17,883 bases of DNA from DASSNR01 sp036278935 (GCA_036278935.1 DASUKA010000160.1:1-17883); one strand, 5' to 3'. Counted from the stretch's first letter, positions 9,001-15,722 are shown. Notes: generated by a model from the letters alone, not told the origin. A program made the numbers and translations.

Positions 9001-10258
9001 GGCGGGGAACGCGGACTCCGCGATTGTGGCATATGAGCGGTACCTCGGCACATCGTGGAAGTGGCGCTTCGAGCCCGATGCGGTGGAGCTTGGATGGGCG
9101 ACGAAGCGCCTGGGCGAGTTGTACGAGCAACGGGGGGACACGGCGAAGGCGGGCGATGCCTACGCCCGCCTGATTCAGCTCTGGCGCGGCGCGGACCCCG
9201 CGCTTCAGCCGGTGGTGTCCGACGCGCGACGACGACTGGCCGCGACGGGCGAAGCGCATCGCTCACCGCCCCCTCAGGGCTCGCGCGAGCCCATGCCGGG
9301 CGCGGACATCTCGGTGGAGCCGGCCGGCGGCTTGAACATCGAGTCGCTCAGCACCTTCCGTTCGGCCTTCGTGAACTCCCACTGCGGCACTTCCTTCGTC
9401 CCGCCCGACCATGCGCGTCATGGTCCCCCTGCCTTGCATGACTACCTGCACCCGCATCTGGTGGCCCTTCACCCATTCGGTCATGAGTGGCGTGTGCTGG
9501 CTGTCGCTCCTGGTGAAGGTGAGCACGCCTTCGAACTCGCTCTGCGCCAGGCGCCCCCGCCTTTCGTGTGGAGTGCTTCAGCAAGCACCACGTGGAACGC
9601 CCGAACGGGATGGGGAATCCCTCGGCCAGGGGATGCGCGGCGGCGGTGTGGGGGGCGGAGCAACGCGAGCGACCGGGTGGCCGGATTTTCGCATGAAAGT
9701 CATTGGTGCCGCGCGACGGCGGCGCCAACCGTTCGCGTGGCTGTCTTTCTCCGCTCACAAGGAACATGCGATGCTGAATACCGCGACCATCCAGTGGCAG
9801 CACGATGCGGACGGCGCGCTCGAGGAGGCGCGCCGCAGCAACCGCCCCATCCTCGTCGACTTCACCGCCGCGCCCGCCTGAAGCGGTTGTGCTCGGCTGG
9901 ATGCCGAGGTGTATCCGAACCCGCGGGTGGCGGAGTTCATCGAGCAGCAGTTCATCCCCGTCCGCTTCCACATCAAGAAACAGCCGGCGATGTGGCGCCG
10001 CTTCGGCGTCCGCTGGACCCCGACCATCCTCGTGCTCGCGCCCGATGGCAAGGAGCAGCGTCGCGTGGAGGGCTACCTGCCCGCCGACGAGCTGCTCGGC
10101 CAGCTGCACCTGGGGCTCGGCGACTGGGCGGTGAGGCGCAAGGACTGGACGGCGGCCGAGCGCGAGTTCGAGACGGCGGTGCAGGAGTTCCCGAGCACGG
10201 GTGCGGGGCCCGAAGGGCTCTACTGGGCGGGCGTCGCGCGGTACAGCGCGACCCATAA
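6062..10258 (+). CDS. Membrane-anchored TPR serine/threonine protein kinase, with a run-on C-terminal frame
   Basis: PknB-type kinase with a complete catalytic core: glycine loop GRGGMGAV (residues 93-100), K117 in VAVKLIK, HRD with D210, N215, DFG at 228-230 and ASPEQ. A hydrophobic segment at about 410-432 is a single membrane helix after RRN. The following region starts DRILVADFANRTGD, as in kinases of this type, and leads into TPR-like repeats from about residue 610. Recognisable sequence ends near residue 1068 (about base 9265) with DARRRLAATGEA. The frame then stays open for about 330 more codons, antisense to a DUF4412 remnant and out of frame over the selenoprotein gene. That tail has no domain-like character and is probably not a natural domain. 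GTG start, GTGA overlap with the sigma factor. The functional product is best taken as 6062 to about 9265. Confidence 0.85.
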   Translation: MSDERWRRLTALFDAAVTLPPEARATFLAGACADDPALHAEVERLVTAHERAGRFIEAPVMLHPGAWSAGDEMEEPPTADRRCGPYRIEREIGRGGMGAVYLAVRADGQYEKRVAVKLIKRGMDTELVLHRFRTERQILASLDHQNIARLLDGGTTADGRPYFVMEFIEGEPLDGYADTRRLSVPDRLRLFLSVCDAVAYAHRQHVIHRDIKPVNILVTAAGAPMLLDFGIARVLDPGGDEPTSSVTGVRLLTPEYASPEQVEGRRATAASDVYSLGVVLYELLTGRSPYRLRSRDPVRVAEEVRTTDPERPSTAVTHARAADSAPRRPGLEADRAAATGAGTTGTLRRRLRGDLDTIVLKALRKEPARRYQSVDALADDIRRHLEGRPVRARPDSFGYRAGKYVRRNRVAVGAALAAGAAALLLVAGFVAVRGGAGTPTVPSLAATGVLQPRDRILVADFANRTGDPALAAALSEALQVDLSQSPMVQVLSPRQVRSALVRMERSPSLALDDSLAREVALRDGVKAFVTGSIARVAGRYTITAELVSAQTGDLLTALRETAADSSDVIPAMDRLSRGLRERMGESLGSVRATPPLEQVTTASLAALRDYSEGVRTINAGDRERGIKLLAAAITLDTGFASAYRVLGVTYGDMVENGRMAAALEHAIANQARLPFYERYHTIASYAYNIAGNYEQAIAAYHRILARYPNDVRALNNLAYVHESRREYAVEESLMTRAEAADSSIPVVYMGTFGPRLLRGDFDGARRVLDRTEARFPGFHNAELAEIYLTAARQDWGEAERRARARLVRSSADDSIDGLETLAGIVMTRGRLAEAERYSRQVLGLSARLGSPTRYYSSALRIAYLDLGYRHDPAAALGVVDTALARFPLDSIQEGDRPYDALARFFAAAGRPARAREIVTRAERTHLGRIRGLTPERRWSLGVIDMADGRLPEAAAELRQAAATIVCSICALPDLARAYDTAGNADSAIVAYERYLGTSWKWRFEPDAVELGWATKRLGELYEQRGDTAKAGDAYARLIQLWRGADPALQPVVSDARRRLAATGEAHRSPPPQGSREPMPGADISVEPAGGLNIESLSTFRSAFVNSHCGTSFVPPDHARHGPPALHDYLHPHLVALHPFGHEWRVLAVAPGEGEHAFELALRQAPPPFVWSASASTTWNARTGWGIPRPGDARRRCGGRSNASDRVAGFSHESHWCRATAAPTVRVAVFLRSQGTCDAEYRDHPVAARCGRRARGGAPQQPPHPRRLHRRARLKRLCSAGCRGVSEPAGGGVHRAAVHPRPLPHQETAGDVAPLRRPLDPDHPRARARWQGAASRGGLPARRRAARPAAPGARRLGGEAQGLDGGRARVRDGGAGVPEHGCGARRALLGGRRAVQRDP
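9274..9577 (-). pseudogene. DUF4412-like secreted protein, remnant with lost middle
   Basis: On the minus strand, a frame from 9577 reads LAQSEFEGVLTFTRSDSQ, then LMTEWVKGHQMRVQVVMQGR and GTMTRMVG, like the first strands of a mature DUF4412-type exported protein just after an AxA-Q cleavage site. Near 9403 the sense jumps to another frame, GTKEVPQWEFTKAERKVLSD followed by SMFKPPAGSTEM and a TGA at 9274-9276, like the family's C-terminus. The middle of the domain is absent, and upstream the frame is closed by TGA (9578-9580) with no start or signal peptide. The gene has therefore lost its 5' end and its centre. Family identity is from memory of the motif pattern and is moderately sure; the frame jump is directly visible. 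Confidence 0.65.
9703..9728 (+). terminator. 10-bp hairpin between the kinase region and the selenoprotein gene
   Basis: TTGGTGCCGC (9703-9712) pairs with GCGGCGCCAA (9719-9728) across a 6-nt loop, with one G-U pair in RNA. It ends 42 nt before the ATG of the thioredoxin-like gene. No T-run follows, so it may be a terminator for upstream transcription or a structure in the 5' leader. Confidence 0.4.
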
Positions 10259-10343
10259 CGGGGACGAGTTGAAGAAGCTCGCGCAGGAATTCAAGACACG
10301 GTATACGAACACGAGCTGGGCGAAGCGCGCATCGGTCTGGTAA
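9771..10343 (+). CDS. Thioredoxin-fold selenoprotein (UxxC) with in-frame UGA
   Basis: A thioredoxin-like redox protein of 190 residues if TGA at 9879-9881 is read as selenocysteine (residue 37). The first exon-like part, 36 codons from ATG 9771 (AAGGA 8 nt upstream), ends RRSNRPILVDFTAAPA. After the TGA the same frame continues SGCARLDAEVYPNPRVAEFI, giving the active site U37-S-G-C40 where thioredoxins have C-x-x-C. It then reads FIPVRFHIKKQPAMWRRFGV and TPTILVLAPDG (the cis-Pro strand), followed by a helical TPR-like tail to TAA. No other break occurs. A SECIS-like hairpin lies at the right distance. Sec reading needs selA, selB, selC and selD elsewhere in the genome, which cannot be seen here. 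The alternative is a recent Cys-to-stop mutation. Default gene calling would start at GTG 9909 and lose the active site. Confidence 0.8.
9879..9908 (+). promoter_or_regulatory. UGA codon plus bacterial SECIS-like hairpin
   Basis: TGA (9879-9881) is followed after 10 nt by CTCGGC (9892-9897), loop TGGAT (9898-9902) and GCCGAG (9903-9908), a perfect 6-bp stem. The loop begins 16 nt after the UGA and has G at its second position, fitting the usual bacterial SECIS description (short stem, G early in the apical loop, loop roughly 16-37 nt from UGA). A weaker outer helix is possible between GCGGTT (9883-9888) and the AACCCGC downstream. Such an element would recruit SelB with Sec-tRNA. Confidence 0.7.
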
Positions 10344-10380
10344 GACAGCGCGCGGCCGTCGGCGACGTCGGCGCTCGTGA

Positions 10381-10797
10381 TCAGGGCGCCAGCCCCCAGA
10401 TGCGCGCCGGCGCCAGCTCGACGCTGTTGCCCGCGGGGTCGCGCACGTACAGTGAATGCCCGCCCCTCGGCCACGTCACCTCCGCTTCGATCGCGATGCC
10501 CGCGTGTTCGAGCCGCGTGCGCCATGCGGCGATCTCGTTCTCGCTCACGCGGAACGCCACATGTCCCGGCCCGCTCGCGCCGTGCGGCGGCACGGCGACG
10601 CCGGCCACCTGTCCCGCGGCCGACCGCGTGCGCTCTCCATTGAAGACGAGCAGCATGCTCGCGCCGCACCGGAAGAAGACGTGCCGCCCCGCCTCCCGTG
10701 CGAAGGTGTGAAGTCCGAGCAGGGTGCCGTAGAACCGCTCCGCGGCATCCAGGTCGTTCGCATAGAGACATGTCTCGAGCACACCCGCTGGCTGCAC
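10381..10797 (-). CDS. VOC-superfamily protein (glyoxalase/bleomycin-resistance fold)
   Basis: A 138-residue protein with the two beta-alpha-beta-beta-beta halves of the vicinal-oxygen-chelate fold. The first half has GVLETCLYANDLDAAERFYG and ends VFFRCGASMLLVFNG; the second has GPGHVAFRVSENEIAAW and ends SLYVRDPAGNSVELAPARIW. H79 and E127 stand at usual metal-ligand positions. The start is taken as GTG at 10797 because AGGAGG (10809-10804) lies 6 nt before it and the sequence becomes family-like there; a longer frame upstream is antisense to the kinase remnant. The substrate is not predictable: members include glyoxalases, dioxygenases and antibiotic-binding proteins. It converges with the selenoprotein gene (37 bp between stops). 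Confidence 0.88.
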   Translation of the reverse strand: MQPAGVLETCLYANDLDAAERFYGTLLGLHTFAREAGRHVFFRCGASMLLVFNGERTRSAAGQVAGVAVPPHGASGPGHVAFRVSENEIAAWRTRLEHAGIAIEAEVTWPRGGHSLYVRDPAGNSVELAPARIWGLAP

Positions 10798-10917
10798 GTT
10801 CGACCTCCTGGCCGATCCCTCATGGCATGTTATCTCGAACGGTCCACCGGTGCATCCACGCGGTGGCCGAGTACGCCATCCCGCCCTACATTGTGGCGTT
10901 CTCCTCCAGGAGTCGTG

Positions 10918-11498
10918 ATGGCCGTGGACCTGCGCTCCCAGCTCCAGGACAGCCTCGGCAGTGCGTATCGCGTCGAGCGCGAGCTCGGCGGGGGCGGCAT
11001 GTCGCGTGTCTACCTGGCCGAAGAGCGCCGCTTTCAGCGACCGGTCGTGGTGAAGGTGCTGGCGCCGGAGCTCGCCGCGGGAGTGAATGCCGAGCGCTTC
11101 GAGCGCGAGATTCAGCTCGCCGCGTCGCTGCAGCAGGCCAACATCGTGCCGTTGCTCTCGGCCGGGGAAACGGCGGGTCTGCCGTACTACACCATGCCGT
11201 TCGTGGAGGGGGAGAGTCTCCGCGCGCGACTTCACCACGGCGGCGCACTTCCCGCGGGCGAAGTGGTGGGCATCCTGCGCGACGTAGCCCGACCGCCCGT
11301 GGTGTGGATGGCACCTGGCTCGCCTTCGCGTACCGTCGGCTGGGTGCGTTGTACGAGGCGAAGGGTGATCGTGCCAGGGCAGTTGCATATGACCAGCAGT
11401 TCGTGAACGCCTGGAAGAACGCCGACGGGGACTTGCAACCGCAGGTGGCGGAGGTGCGGCGGAGATTGGCGCGGCTGGCTGATGTGGAGAACCAATAG
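10918..11498 (+). pseudogene. Serine/threonine kinase remnant, internally deleted and frame-shifted
   Basis: The ATG at 10918 follows AGGAG. The first about 124 codons are a normal kinase N-lobe: GSAYRVERELGGGGMSRVYL, VVVKVLAPELA with the ATP-binding lysine, YYTMPFVEGESLRARL and VVGILRDVAR. At about 11290 homology stops before the HRD and DFG motifs. From about 11305 another frame gives the typical tail of such proteins, GTWLAFAYRRLGALYEAKGD, then YDQQFVNAWKNADGDLQPQV and RRRLARL, to TAG at 11498. The catalytic loop, membrane segment and most of the TPR region (hundreds of residues) are missing. As it stands the frame ends at 11406 with 162 codons and no active site. The tail is closely similar in pattern to the end of the kinase ending near 9265. 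Confidence 0.85.
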
Positions 11499-11591
11499 GC
11501 GAGCCGAAACCCGCCTCCGCCGCCAGCCGTACGGAAGCGCAGTCACGTCCGCACGACGAAGTTCCCACCGCACACCCGGGATGTGAAGAGC

Positions 11592-14048
11592 ATGCCAAAT
11601 CTGCGCCGGATTTCCGCCTTTCACGTCCTGGTCGTAGCGATGCTGGCCGTCGGCGTCGGAGCCACCACGGCCATCTTCTCGGTGGTGAATGGGGTGCTGC
11701 TGCGCCCGCTCCCCTTCCCCGACCCGCAACAGCTCATGCTGGTAGGCGAGCGGGCGCCGCAGATTCCACAGTCGGAGAATCTCCAGTTCTTCGATACGCC
11801 CTCGGCGGTGCTCGCCTGGCGGGAGCAGGCCACGGACTTTCAGGGAATGGCGGCGCTGCAGAGCACATCGTTCACGCTCACCGAACAGGGCCAGCCGCAA
11901 GTGCTGGACGGCGTGCGAGTGACGCCGACCTTCTTTGACGTGCTCGAGGCGAAACCGGAAGTCGGACGCTTCTTCACACGGGCGGATGCGTCCGACAGTA
12001 CCCACCCGATGGTGATCACCGAGGCGCTCTGGCGCTCGGCGTTCAACGCCGACCCCCGCGTGATCGGGCGCATGGTGGGCGCGCCGGGGCATGAGGCGCG
12101 TGTGATTGGCGTCATGCCCGACAACTTTCGCATCGGAGGGAGCGAGCTGGGGCCAATGACGGCCGGCACCCACTCCCAGTTCTTCATCCCATTCGAGTTC
12201 GGACCGAACTCCGGCGGCGATCTGACAGCGGTCTGGTCGAATTTCAATTACACCGTTATCGGCCGCCTCAAGCCGGGTATCACGGTGCAGCAAGCGCTGG
12301 CGCAGCTCAACACCATCCAGGCTCGCCTGGCGGCCGACGCGCCGGACAAGGCGCCGGGCATGGCGCTCGAGGGGCAGATCACGCCGGTGCTCGACTATGC
12401 CACGAGCGCCTCCCGGCAGGAGTTGTGGCTGCTCCTGGGCGCGGTGGGCGCCGTCCTGCTGATCATCAGCGTCAACCTCGGTGGACTGTGGGTGAGCCGA
12501 ATGGTCGACCGGCGCCGCGACTGGGCAATTCGCATCGCGCTCGGCGCCGAGCCCGGACGGCTGGCGCGGCAGGTATTGCGCGAGGGAGTGACGCTGGGGC
12601 TCATTGGCGGCGTGCTCGGTGTCGGGTGTGCTGCCGCCGTATTGCACGGTCTGCTGGCGCTGGCGCCACAGGACATCCCGCGGTTGGACCAGGCGCATGT
12701 GGACTGGCAGGTGTTGGCGATGGGATTGCTGCTTTCGGCGGTGGCGGGATTGCTCACCGGACTGGTTCCGGCGCTGCGCGCGGGACGCGGCAACCCGCAG
12801 GATTCGCTGAAGGGGGGCGACCGCGCCTCGACGACGGGGCCGGCGAGCGTGCGGTCGCGGCAGGGACTCATCGGATTGCAGGCGGCGCTTGCGACATTGC
12901 TCATCGCCGTGGCGGGGCTGCTGGGCGTCAGCCTCTACCAGCTGATGACCAAGCCCGCGGGATTCTCGACCGAGCACGCGGTCGAAGCCAGAGTGGTGCT
13001 CGGCAACTACGGCGAAGCGCAACGCGACCGCATCCTGCAGCAACTCCCCGCCGCCGTGACGGCGATTCCGGGCGTGCAGACGGCGGGGCTGACGTCGCAT
13101 CTGCCACTCCAGGGCGAGACCTGGATCGACGGGGCGGGGGTACCGGGCAAGCAGTACACGCCGGCGCAGCAACCGAGCGTGAACGTCCGCTTCATTGGCG
13201 GGGACTACTTCCGGACGATGAGGATTCCGCTCGTCGCGGGACGGACCTTCCGCGAGAGCGACCGGCCCGCCGCATGGCCTCCCGAGAGCAGGGCCGATGA
13301 GCTGAAGATGCACGAGGCGGTGATCATCTCCGAGGCCACGGCGCGGCGCATCTGGCCGGGGCGCGATGCGCGGACCCTGATCGGGCAGCCCATCGCGTTC
13401 AACGGTCTGACGCCTACCATCGTGGGCGTGGCCGCCGACGCGCTCGACGGCGCGCTCACCTCGGCGGCGCCGCCGGTCGTCTATCAGCCATACTGGAACT
13501 GGGATCCCTTCTCGTTCTCGCTGGTACTGCGGACGACACTTCCCATGAGCGCCATCGCGGGTCCGTTGCGCGCGGCGGTGTGGAAGCTGGCGCCCAACGC
13601 ACCGATTCCCGAGATCAAGCCGCTGGGATCACTGCGTGCGGCCGCGACCGCTCCGCAGCGCTATCAGTTCACCCTGCTCATGACCTTCGCCGCACTGGCG
13701 CTGTTGCTGGCCGCGATCGGCGTGTACGCGCTGGTGGCCCATAGCGTGGCGCAGCGGAGGAAGGAGCTGGCCATCCGGCTGGCGCTGGGCGCGCCGGCAC
13801 GCGCGATCCGGGGGCTGATTGCCAGGCAGGCGCTCGCGCCCGTGGCGGCCGGAGCGGTTGTGGGATTGGCCGCGGCGCTGGCCGGCGGGCGCCTGCTGCA
13901 GAGCCTGCTCTACGGGGTCGGCACACACGACCCGGTGACACTCAGCGCGGCCGTCGTCGTGGTGCTGCTCGCCGCCGTGCTCGCCTGCGTGCTGCCGGCG
14001 CGCCGCGCGACGCGGGTGGATCCGAATGCGGCGTTGCGCGGGGACTAG
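11592..14048 (+). CDS. ADOP-type FtsX/MacB-like membrane permease
   Basis: An 818-residue ABC3-type permease of the duplicated orphan permease kind common in Acidobacteria and Gemmatimonadota. It begins almost directly with the first membrane helix (FHVLVVAMLAVGVGATTAIF, then SVVNGVLLRPLPFPDP). Two periplasmic MacB_PCD-like domains lie at about 40-260 and 455-680. FtsX membrane groups lie at about 276-395 with a helix at 425-450, and at about 691-815, including RRKELAIRLALGA and ending RRATRVDPNAALRGD. No ATPase gene adjoins it, as is usual for this group. The N-terminal cytoplasmic prefix seen in many relatives is absent. GTG at 11583 is an equally possible start; neither has a strong ribosome binding site. 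Substrate unknown. Confidence 0.9.
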   Translation: MPNLRRISAFHVLVVAMLAVGVGATTAIFSVVNGVLLRPLPFPDPQQLMLVGERAPQIPQSENLQFFDTPSAVLAWREQATDFQGMAALQSTSFTLTEQGQPQVLDGVRVTPTFFDVLEAKPEVGRFFTRADASDSTHPMVITEALWRSAFNADPRVIGRMVGAPGHEARVIGVMPDNFRIGGSELGPMTAGTHSQFFIPFEFGPNSGGDLTAVWSNFNYTVIGRLKPGITVQQALAQLNTIQARLAADAPDKAPGMALEGQITPVLDYATSASRQELWLLLGAVGAVLLIISVNLGGLWVSRMVDRRRDWAIRIALGAEPGRLARQVLREGVTLGLIGGVLGVGCAAAVLHGLLALAPQDIPRLDQAHVDWQVLAMGLLLSAVAGLLTGLVPALRAGRGNPQDSLKGGDRASTTGPASVRSRQGLIGLQAALATLLIAVAGLLGVSLYQLMTKPAGFSTEHAVEARVVLGNYGEAQRDRILQQLPAAVTAIPGVQTAGLTSHLPLQGETWIDGAGVPGKQYTPAQQPSVNVRFIGGDYFRTMRIPLVAGRTFRESDRPAAWPPESRADELKMHEAVIISEATARRIWPGRDARTLIGQPIAFNGLTPTIVGVAADALDGALTSAAPPVVYQPYWNWDPFSFSLVLRTTLPMSAIAGPLRAAVWKLAPNAPIPEIKPLGSLRAAATAPQRYQFTLLMTFAALALLLAAIGVYALVAHSVAQRRKELAIRLALGAPARAIRGLIARQALAPVAAGAVVGLAAALAGGRLLQSLLYGVGTHDPVTLSAAVVVVLLAAVLACVLPARRATRVDPNAALRGD

Positions 14049-15052
14049 CGACCGTGCGCGAGCTGGCGCGTCCGTTGCCGAACTGTCGCGAAGAGTATGC
14101 TGTCGAAAGCGGCAGGCCGATCGAACATCACGAAGTGGCGCGATGGGTCGATCATCTTCAGCGACCCATGCGGTGCGTGCGACAGCCACGTCGTGTACGC
14201 CTGCGCTTTGGCGGCGTGGGTCGCGAACCCCTGATACGGATCGATCACCGAGTCGAACGGCACGATCTCGAGCAGCGGCGCCCGGATCGCGGACAGCCGG
14301 CCGGTGAGATCGAGCGAGAGTGCCGCGCGCAACCACGCGGCAATCGCGCTCGGGTCGCTGCGTGATGCATACTTCGCCACCGAGTCGATATCGGCCGGGC
14401 TGGTGATCACGTAGCGGAGCATCCGCGATCGCAGCACGCTCTCGAGCGTGGCCGGCGTCGCGCTGTCGAAGGGGGCGGCGCTCGCCTGCACGCGCGTGGC
14501 GCGTTCCGCGGCCGTGGGGGCGATCGGATAGCCGCCCTCGACCGCAATGATTTCCCCGGCATCGTTCGCGTGGGTGGCACCGAAGAGCACAGCGAGCGTA
14601 CCGCCGAGGCTGTGGCCGACGACGATCGGCTGCACGAGATGGCGGTCGTGAATGAGCCGCGACAGATCGTCTGCCGCATGCTGCATGAGGTCGGGCGGCG
14701 TGGGAGTGCCGGCGGCAGCGAATGGACGACCATCGAACCCGGGCAGCGTGACCGCGTACACGCTGTAGCGACTCGCGAGCGAATCGATCTCACGGTTCCA
14801 TTGCCATGACCCGCAGAAGAGCGCCGGAAGGAAGATCACCGGCTGTTGCCCCCGCGTGCCGAATCGTTCCACGCGCAGCATCCCCACATCGAATGTTTCG
14901 GCGACGGGGGTCTTGCGCGACGGCACGGAGATGCGGGCACCCGACGGCAGCGCGGCGACAGCGATCATTGAGATGAGCGCGAGGACCGGAATGGACGCAC
15001 GACGCGTCGCCCATGGCGCGCGCCGGTAGAGATCCTCGACGATGCGGATCAT
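14045..15052 (-). CDS. Alpha/beta hydrolase with N-terminal signal/anchor
   Basis: A 335-residue alpha/beta hydrolase. An Arg-rich start is followed by a hydrophobic stretch (about residues 21-37, IPVLALISMIAVAALPS), so it is probably exported or anchored. The fold is recognised by VIFLPALFCGSWQWNREID (oxyanion region), the nucleophile elbow GHSLGG (146-151, S148) and the C-terminal SRHFVMFDRP with H306 as the probable catalytic histidine; an Asp in FDSVIDPY is a candidate for the acid. The substrate is unknown: lipase, esterase and haloalkane-type activities all use this fold. Its stop codon (TAG on the minus strand) shares the bases CTAG with the stop of the permease gene coming from the other side. 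Confidence 0.88.
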   Translation of the reverse strand: MIRIVEDLYRRAPWATRRASIPVLALISMIAVAALPSGARISVPSRKTPVAETFDVGMLRVERFGTRGQQPVIFLPALFCGSWQWNREIDSLASRYSVYAVTLPGFDGRPFAAAGTPTPPDLMQHAADDLSRLIHDRHLVQPIVVGHSLGGTLAVLFGATHANDAGEIIAVEGGYPIAPTAAERATRVQASAAPFDSATPATLESVLRSRMLRYVITSPADIDSVAKYASRSDPSAIAAWLRAALSLDLTGRLSAIRAPLLEIVPFDSVIDPYQGFATHAAKAQAYTTWLSHAPHGSLKMIDPSRHFVMFDRPAAFDSILFATVRQRTRQLAHGR

Positions 15053-15154
15053 ACGGTGCTCTGTGTGGTGGTCGGTGTCGCTAATGCGTGGGTCCGGAAT
15101 TCGGCATGGGCGGCGCGTCCATCAGCTGAACGGGCCGCGGCGGTGGCTCGTGAT

Positions 15155-15565
15155 TCAGTCGGCGGGAATCGAGTGATGTTCGTGCACGACGGTCCATTGT
15201 CCGTGTGTTTTCCGCAGACCGATCGTCACGCGAAACTCGAGCCCGATGTGCTCTCCGTTCTTCTCTGTGCCCGCACACCGCATCAGGGCGGTAACAAATG
15301 CCACATCGCGGCCCGCCGTGACATCCATGTCCTGGATGTCGAAGACCACCGGATCATCGGACCAGGCAAAGAACGTATCCCACGTCTTGCGATACGCTTC
15401 GATGCCCTTCGAAGCCAAGGGAGGTGGGACATCGAACATCAGTATGTCCGCAGCGTGGTTCGCAAGGATCCCGTCGAGATCCTTCGCGCGCACCGCTCGC
15501 GCCCAACGCTCAACGAGTGCGCGGATTGCGGTGCCGTCCTCCGTTCGATCGCTGCTGACGTTCAT
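15155..15565 (-). CDS. SnoaL-like / DUF4440 family protein
   Basis: A 136-residue protein of the NTF2-like (ketosteroid isomerase-like) fold. The opening RTEDGTAIRALVERWARAVR and KDLDGILANHAADILMFDVP match the first helices and strand of SnoaL-like proteins, and the end (RVTIGLRKTHGQWTVVHEHH) matches the last strands. The gene has a strong GAGGAGGAGG site before its ATG. There is no signal peptide, so it is cytoplasmic. Members range from isomerases and cyclases to non-catalytic binding proteins; no function can be assigned. It lies 102 bp upstream of the alpha/beta hydrolase on the same strand and could be co-transcribed with it. Confidence 0.85.
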   Translation of the reverse strand: MNVSSDRTEDGTAIRALVERWARAVRAKDLDGILANHAADILMFDVPPPLASKGIEAYRKTWDTFFAWSDDPVVFDIQDMDVTAGRDVAFVTALMRCAGTEKNGEHIGLEFRVTIGLRKTHGQWTVVHEHHSIPAD

Positions 15566-15701
15566 GCGAGCACCTCCTCCTCAACGCCGGCCAAGCATCA
15601 ACGGTCGAGGCTTGCAGCTCGCAGCCATTGCCCATTCGGCCTCGGCCATGGCCGCCCGCGCATCCGGGCGCTCACTCGGGCGATAGACACGGCTACCCAT
15701 G

Positions 15702-15722
15702 CCGCCGGAAGATATGCGGCGG
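15702..15722. repeat. 6-bp inverted repeat CCGCCG/CGGCGG
   Basis: CCGCCG (15702-15707) and CGGCGG (15717-15722) flank a 9-nt centre. Such GC-only arms arise easily by chance in this composition. Confidence 0.25.

Noticed and set aside
9300..10258. Kinase C-terminal tail as a new domain
   Set aside because: Its composition (runs of Arg, Ala, Pro, Gly) and its position over an antisense remnant and an out-of-frame gene mark it as a non-natural extension.
9771..10343. Reading the thioredoxin-like gene as a simple pseudogene with a nonsense mutation
   Set aside because: The stop falls precisely on the catalytic Cys position, it is TGA, the rest is intact and a SECIS-like hairpin follows. Still possible, but less probable.
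10844..10866. CCACCG/CGGTGG inverted repeat upstream of the kinase remnant
   Set aside because: Short GC arms with an 11-nt centre are expected by chance in this composition.
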